From: Oscillospiraceae bacterium
Lineage (GTDB): Bacteria; Bacillota; Clostridia; Oscillospirales; UBA929
Reading direction: 5' to 3'
NCBI GenBank assembly: GCA_009777685.1
Contig: WRLJ01000148.1
Coordinates: 1-5,032, forward strand
DNA length: 5,032 nt
Shown: piece by piece, positions 1 through 5,032 of the stretch
Layout of the letters: each line of letters opens with the position of its first letter
Position numbering within the stretch: position 1 is the first letter of the stretch
Position numbers and translations under genes: made by a program
The notes under the pieces: model-generated
Told to the model about the DNA's origin: nothing
Database searches by the model: none
Seen by the model: the letters and a program-made list of their open reading frames with translations, nothing else

Positions 1-1347
1 TCCAGCGACACGGCCTACCGCGTCGAGTTCTTCGGCGACGAAATCGAGCGGCTGAGCGAAATCCACGTCGTCACCGGGGCCGTGCGCGCCACGCTGAACC
101 ACATCGCCGTCTATCCCGCCTCGCATTACGTTTCCTCCCCGGAAAAGCTCGGCAAGGCCGCCGCCGACATCGAGGAGGAGCTGTGGGCCCGCGTCAGGCA
201 GTTCGAGGAGGACGGCAAGCTGCTGGAGGCCCAGCGCATCAAGCAGCGCACCCTGTATGACCTTGAAATGCTGCGCGAGATGGGCTTCTGCTCCGGCGTG
301 GAAAACTACTCGCGCGTGCTGAGCGGGCGCGAACCCGGCTCCACGCCCTTTACGCTGATGGACTACTTCCCGAAGGACTTCCTGATGATCATCGACGAGT
401 CCCACGTCACCCTGCCGCAGGTGCGCGCCATGTACGCGGGGGACCGCTCGCGCAAGACCACGCTGATCGACTACGGCTTCCGCCTGCCCTCCGCGCTGGA
501 TAACCGCCCCCTGCGCTTTGACGAGTTTCAGGGGAAGGTCAACCAGCTTTTGTATGTCTCCGCCACGCCGTCGGACTATGAGCGCGAGCGCAGCGGGCAG
601 GTCGTGGAGCTGGTCATCCGGCCCACGGGGCTGGTCGATCCCGCGATCTCCGTGCGGCCCGTGCAGGGGCAGATCGACGACCTGCTGGATGAAATCAACA
701 GCCGCGCCGCCCAAGGCGAGCGCGTTCTGGTGACCACGCTGACCAAGAAAATGGCCGAGGACCTGACGACCTATCTGCAAAGCGCGGGCGTCCGCGTGCG
801 TTATCTGCACCACAATGTTGACACGCTGGAGCGCATGGAGCTGCTGCGCGATTTGCGGCTGGGCGTGTTCGACGTTCTGGTGGGCATCAACCTCCTGCGC
901 GAGGGCCTGGACCTGCCGGAGGTGAGCCTTGTGGCCATTCTCGACGCGGACAAGGAGGGCTTCCTGCGCAGCGAGACAAGCCTCATCCAAACCATCGGGC
1001 GCGCCGCGCGCAACAGCGGGGGGCTGGTCATCATGTACGCCGACCGCGTCACGCCGTCGATGGAGCGCGCCATCCGCGAGACCGACCGCCGCCGCGAAAA
1101 ACAGGTGGCCTACAACACCGAACACGGCATCGTGCCGAAGACCATCATCAAGGGCGTGCGCGACACCCTGGAAATCTCCAAAAGCGCCGAGCCGGGCCGC
1201 CTGAAGGCCAGCGGCTTGAACGCCAGGGAGCGCAAGGAGCTGCTGGCCAAGCTGGAGACCGATATGCGGAACGCCGCCAAAATGCTGGAATTTGAATACG
1301 CCGCGCTGCTGCGGGATCAGATCATTAAACTAAAGCAAGAGGGGTAA
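1..1347 (+). CDS. uvrB: UvrABC system protein B (excinuclease subunit, damage-verifying helicase), 5'-truncated by window edge
   Basis: UvrB is the cytoplasmic nucleotide excision repair subunit that UvrA loads onto damaged DNA; it verifies the lesion by limited ATP-driven strand separation and then recruits UvrC. The reading frame is open from base 1 and ends at TAA 1345-1347, giving 448 residues. The usual length is about 660, so roughly 210 N-terminal residues, including Walker A and the beta-hairpin, lie upstream. The GTG at 82 is an internal valine, not a start: the codons before it read as UvrB (RVEFFGDEIERL). Visible in order: the rest of the UvrA-interaction domain, Walker B/motif II DESH (394-405), motif III SATP (559-570), motif V GINLLREGLD (883-912), motif VI QTIGRAARN with its arginines (988-1014), and the C-terminal UVR domain (about 1228-1344) that contacts UvrC. 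The motif IV area reads YLHHNVDTLERME, where the Geobacillus protein as I recall it has YLHSE. No frameshift or missing motif is seen. The identification is near certain. Confidence 0.98.
   Translation, partial: SSDTAYRVEFFGDEIERLSEIHVVTGAVRATLNHIAVYPASHYVSSPEKLGKAAADIEEELWARVRQFEEDGKLLEAQRIKQRTLYDLEMLREMGFCSGVENYSRVLSGREPGSTPFTLMDYFPKDFLMIIDESHVTLPQVRAMYAGDRSRKTTLIDYGFRLPSALDNRPLRFDEFQGKVNQLLYVSATPSDYERERSGQVVELVIRPTGLVDPAISVRPVQGQIDDLLDEINSRAAQGERVLVTTLTKKMAEDLTTYLQSAGVRVRYLHHNVDTLERMELLRDLRLGVFDVLVGINLLREGLDLPEVSLVAILDADKEGFLRSETSLIQTIGRAARNSGGLVIMYADRVTPSMERAIRETDRRREKQVAYNTEHGIVPKTIIKGVRDTLEISKSAEPGRLKASGLNARERKELLAKLETDMRNAAKMLEFEYAALLRDQIIKLKQEG
1338..1344 (+). promoter_or_regulatory. 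Ribosome binding site of uvrA
   Basis: The purine run AGAGGGG lies 10 nt before the uvrA ATG at 1355 and is embedded in the last codons of uvrB, just before its stop. With a gap of only 7 nt between the genes, translation of uvrA is probably coupled to that of uvrB. It supports ATG 1355 as the start; this ATG also gives the standard UvrA N-terminus. Confidence 0.6.
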
Positions 1348-1354
1348 CGGGCAC

Positions 1355-4187
<2,833 letters not shown>

Positions 4188-4189
<2 letters not shown>

Positions 4190-4196
4190 GAGGTGG
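4188..4196 (+). promoter_or_regulatory. Ribosome binding site of the radical SAM gene
   Basis: The purine-rich run GAGAGGTGG overlaps the last two bases of the uvrA stop codon and ends 7 nt before the ATG at 4204. It supports that start and, with only 14 nt between the genes, suggests co-transcription and possibly translational coupling with uvrA. Confidence 0.6.
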
Positions 4197-4203
4197 CCCC
4201 GGT

Positions 4204-5032
4204 ATGGACGCATACGAAAAACTCACCATTCTCGGCGACGCGGCGAAGTTCGACGCCTCCTGCGCGTCGAGCGGCTCGGGGCGGGCGGGCAAGCCCGGCC
4301 AGCTGGGCAACGCCTTCTCCGCCGGAATCTGCCACACCTGGGCCGCCGACGGGCGGTGCGTCTGCCTGCTGAAGGTCCTGCAGTCCAACGCCTGCCTCTA
4401 CGACTGCCAATACTGCCAAAACCGCCGCTCCAGCGACGTGCCGCGCGCCACCTTCACGCCGGAGGAGCTGGCGGAGCTGACCGTGCAGTTCTACCGGCGC
4501 AATTATATTGAAGGGCTGTTCCTGTCCTCCGGGGTGTACAAAAGCCCCGACCACACGATGGAGCGCATGATCCAGACCCTGCGGCTGCTGCGGGAAAAGC
4601 ACGGCTTCGGCGGCTATATCCATGTAAAAACCATCCCCGGCGCGGACATGGCGCTGGTCAATCAGGCCGGCCTTCTGGCCGACCGCATCAGCGTCAACAT
4701 CGAGCTGCCCTCCTCCGCCTCGCTGGAGCGGCTCGCGCCGGAGAAAAAGCCCGACATGATCTTCAATCCCATGAAGGGCATCCGCAACGCCCAGCGGATG
4801 TACCTGGAGGACGGGCGGAAGTTCCGGGGGGCCCCGGTGTTCGCGCCCGCCGGGCAGTCCACGCAGATGATCGTCGGCGCCACGCCGGACACGGACCTGA
4901 CCATCCTGCGCCTGTCAGACGGCATGTACCGGCGGTTTCAGATGAAGCGCGTGTATTTTTCGGCGTACATTCCCGTCGGCGTCAATCCGGCCCTGCCGGC
5001 GCGGGGAAGCGCGGCGCCGCTGTTGCGCGAGC
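4204..5032 (+). CDS. Putative DNA modification/repair radical SAM protein (rSAM_link_UDG family), 3'-truncated by window edge
   Basis: The frame from ATG 4204 stays open to the window end, giving 276 residues plus one base; the family is about 400 residues, so the C-terminal part lies outside. The N-terminus MDAYEKLTILGDAAKFDASC matches the opening I know from TIGR03916 proteins. The radical SAM cluster motif is C64-x3-C68-x2-C71 (CLYDCQYC), which should bind a [4Fe-4S] cluster and cleave S-adenosylmethionine to a 5'-deoxyadenosyl radical. Further family-like segments are RRNYIEGLFLSSGV (98-111), GYIHVKTIPGA (137-147) and DRISVNIELP (160-169), consistent with strands of a radical SAM barrel. 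Four more cysteines (C20, C43, C52, C54) precede the motif. No signal peptide or membrane segment is visible, so it is probably cytoplasmic. Family members usually neighbour a protein with, or fused to, a uracil-DNA glycosylase-like domain, hence the predicted DNA repair or modification role; the substrate and reaction are, as far as I know, undetermined. Placement 14 nt after uvrA fits that role. Confidence 0.9.
   Translation, partial: MDAYEKLTILGDAAKFDASCASSGSGRAGKPGQLGNAFSAGICHTWAADGRCVCLLKVLQSNACLYDCQYCQNRRSSDVPRATFTPEELAELTVQFYRRNYIEGLFLSSGVYKSPDHTMERMIQTLRLLREKHGFGGYIHVKTIPGADMALVNQAGLLADRISVNIELPSSASLERLAPEKKPDMIFNPMKGIRNAQRMYLEDGRKFRGAPVFAPAGQSTQMIVGATPDTDLTILRLSDGMYRRFQMKRVYFSAYIPVGVNPALPARGSAAPLLRE

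Noticed and set aside
82..84. GTG at 82 as a start codon for a shorter uvrB.
   Set aside because: The frame is open to base 1 and the 27 codons before this GTG encode recognisable UvrB sequence; it is an internal valine.
4190..4203. The 14-nt gap between uvrA and the radical SAM gene as a terminator or promoter site.
   Set aside because: It is too short for either, has no T-run, and its purine-rich part is better explained as a ribosome binding site.

Overview
The window is a single, densely packed + strand segment of a GC-rich bacterial chromosome. It holds three genes in one apparent operon, all read left to right: the 3' two-thirds of uvrB (entering from the left edge), a complete uvrA, and the 5' part of a radical SAM gene that runs off the right edge. 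The gaps are only 7 nt (uvrB to uvrA) and 14 nt (uvrA to the radical SAM gene). Each downstream start has a Shine-Dalgarno-like purine run, and I see no terminator or promoter between the genes, so co-transcription is likely. No RNA genes, mobile elements, CRISPR arrays or non-coding stretches over 300 bases are present.

Region by region: 1-1347 encodes UvrB from its UvrA-interaction domain through helicase motifs II-VI to the C-terminal UVR domain. 1355-4189 encodes a full-length 944-residue UvrA with two ABC-type ATPase halves and three zinc modules. 4204-5032 encodes the first 276 residues of a radical SAM protein that I recognise as the 'putative DNA modification/repair radical SAM protein' family (rSAM_link_UDG, TIGR03916). 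Members of that family are normally paired with a protein related to uracil-DNA glycosylase, which would be expected just beyond the right edge.

Functionally, UvrA finds bulky DNA lesions and loads UvrB, which verifies the damage and recruits UvrC (not in this window) for dual incision. The uncharacterised radical SAM enzyme directly behind these genes is the most interesting element: its family's link to uracil-DNA glycosylase and its position in a nucleotide excision repair operon both suggest a DNA repair or DNA modification role.

The likely host is a GC-rich member of the Firmicutes, most probably Clostridia of the Oscillospirales type. This rests on the overall flavour of the UvrA/UvrB/radical SAM sequences and the uvrB-uvrA gene order. 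It is an impression, not a computed placement.
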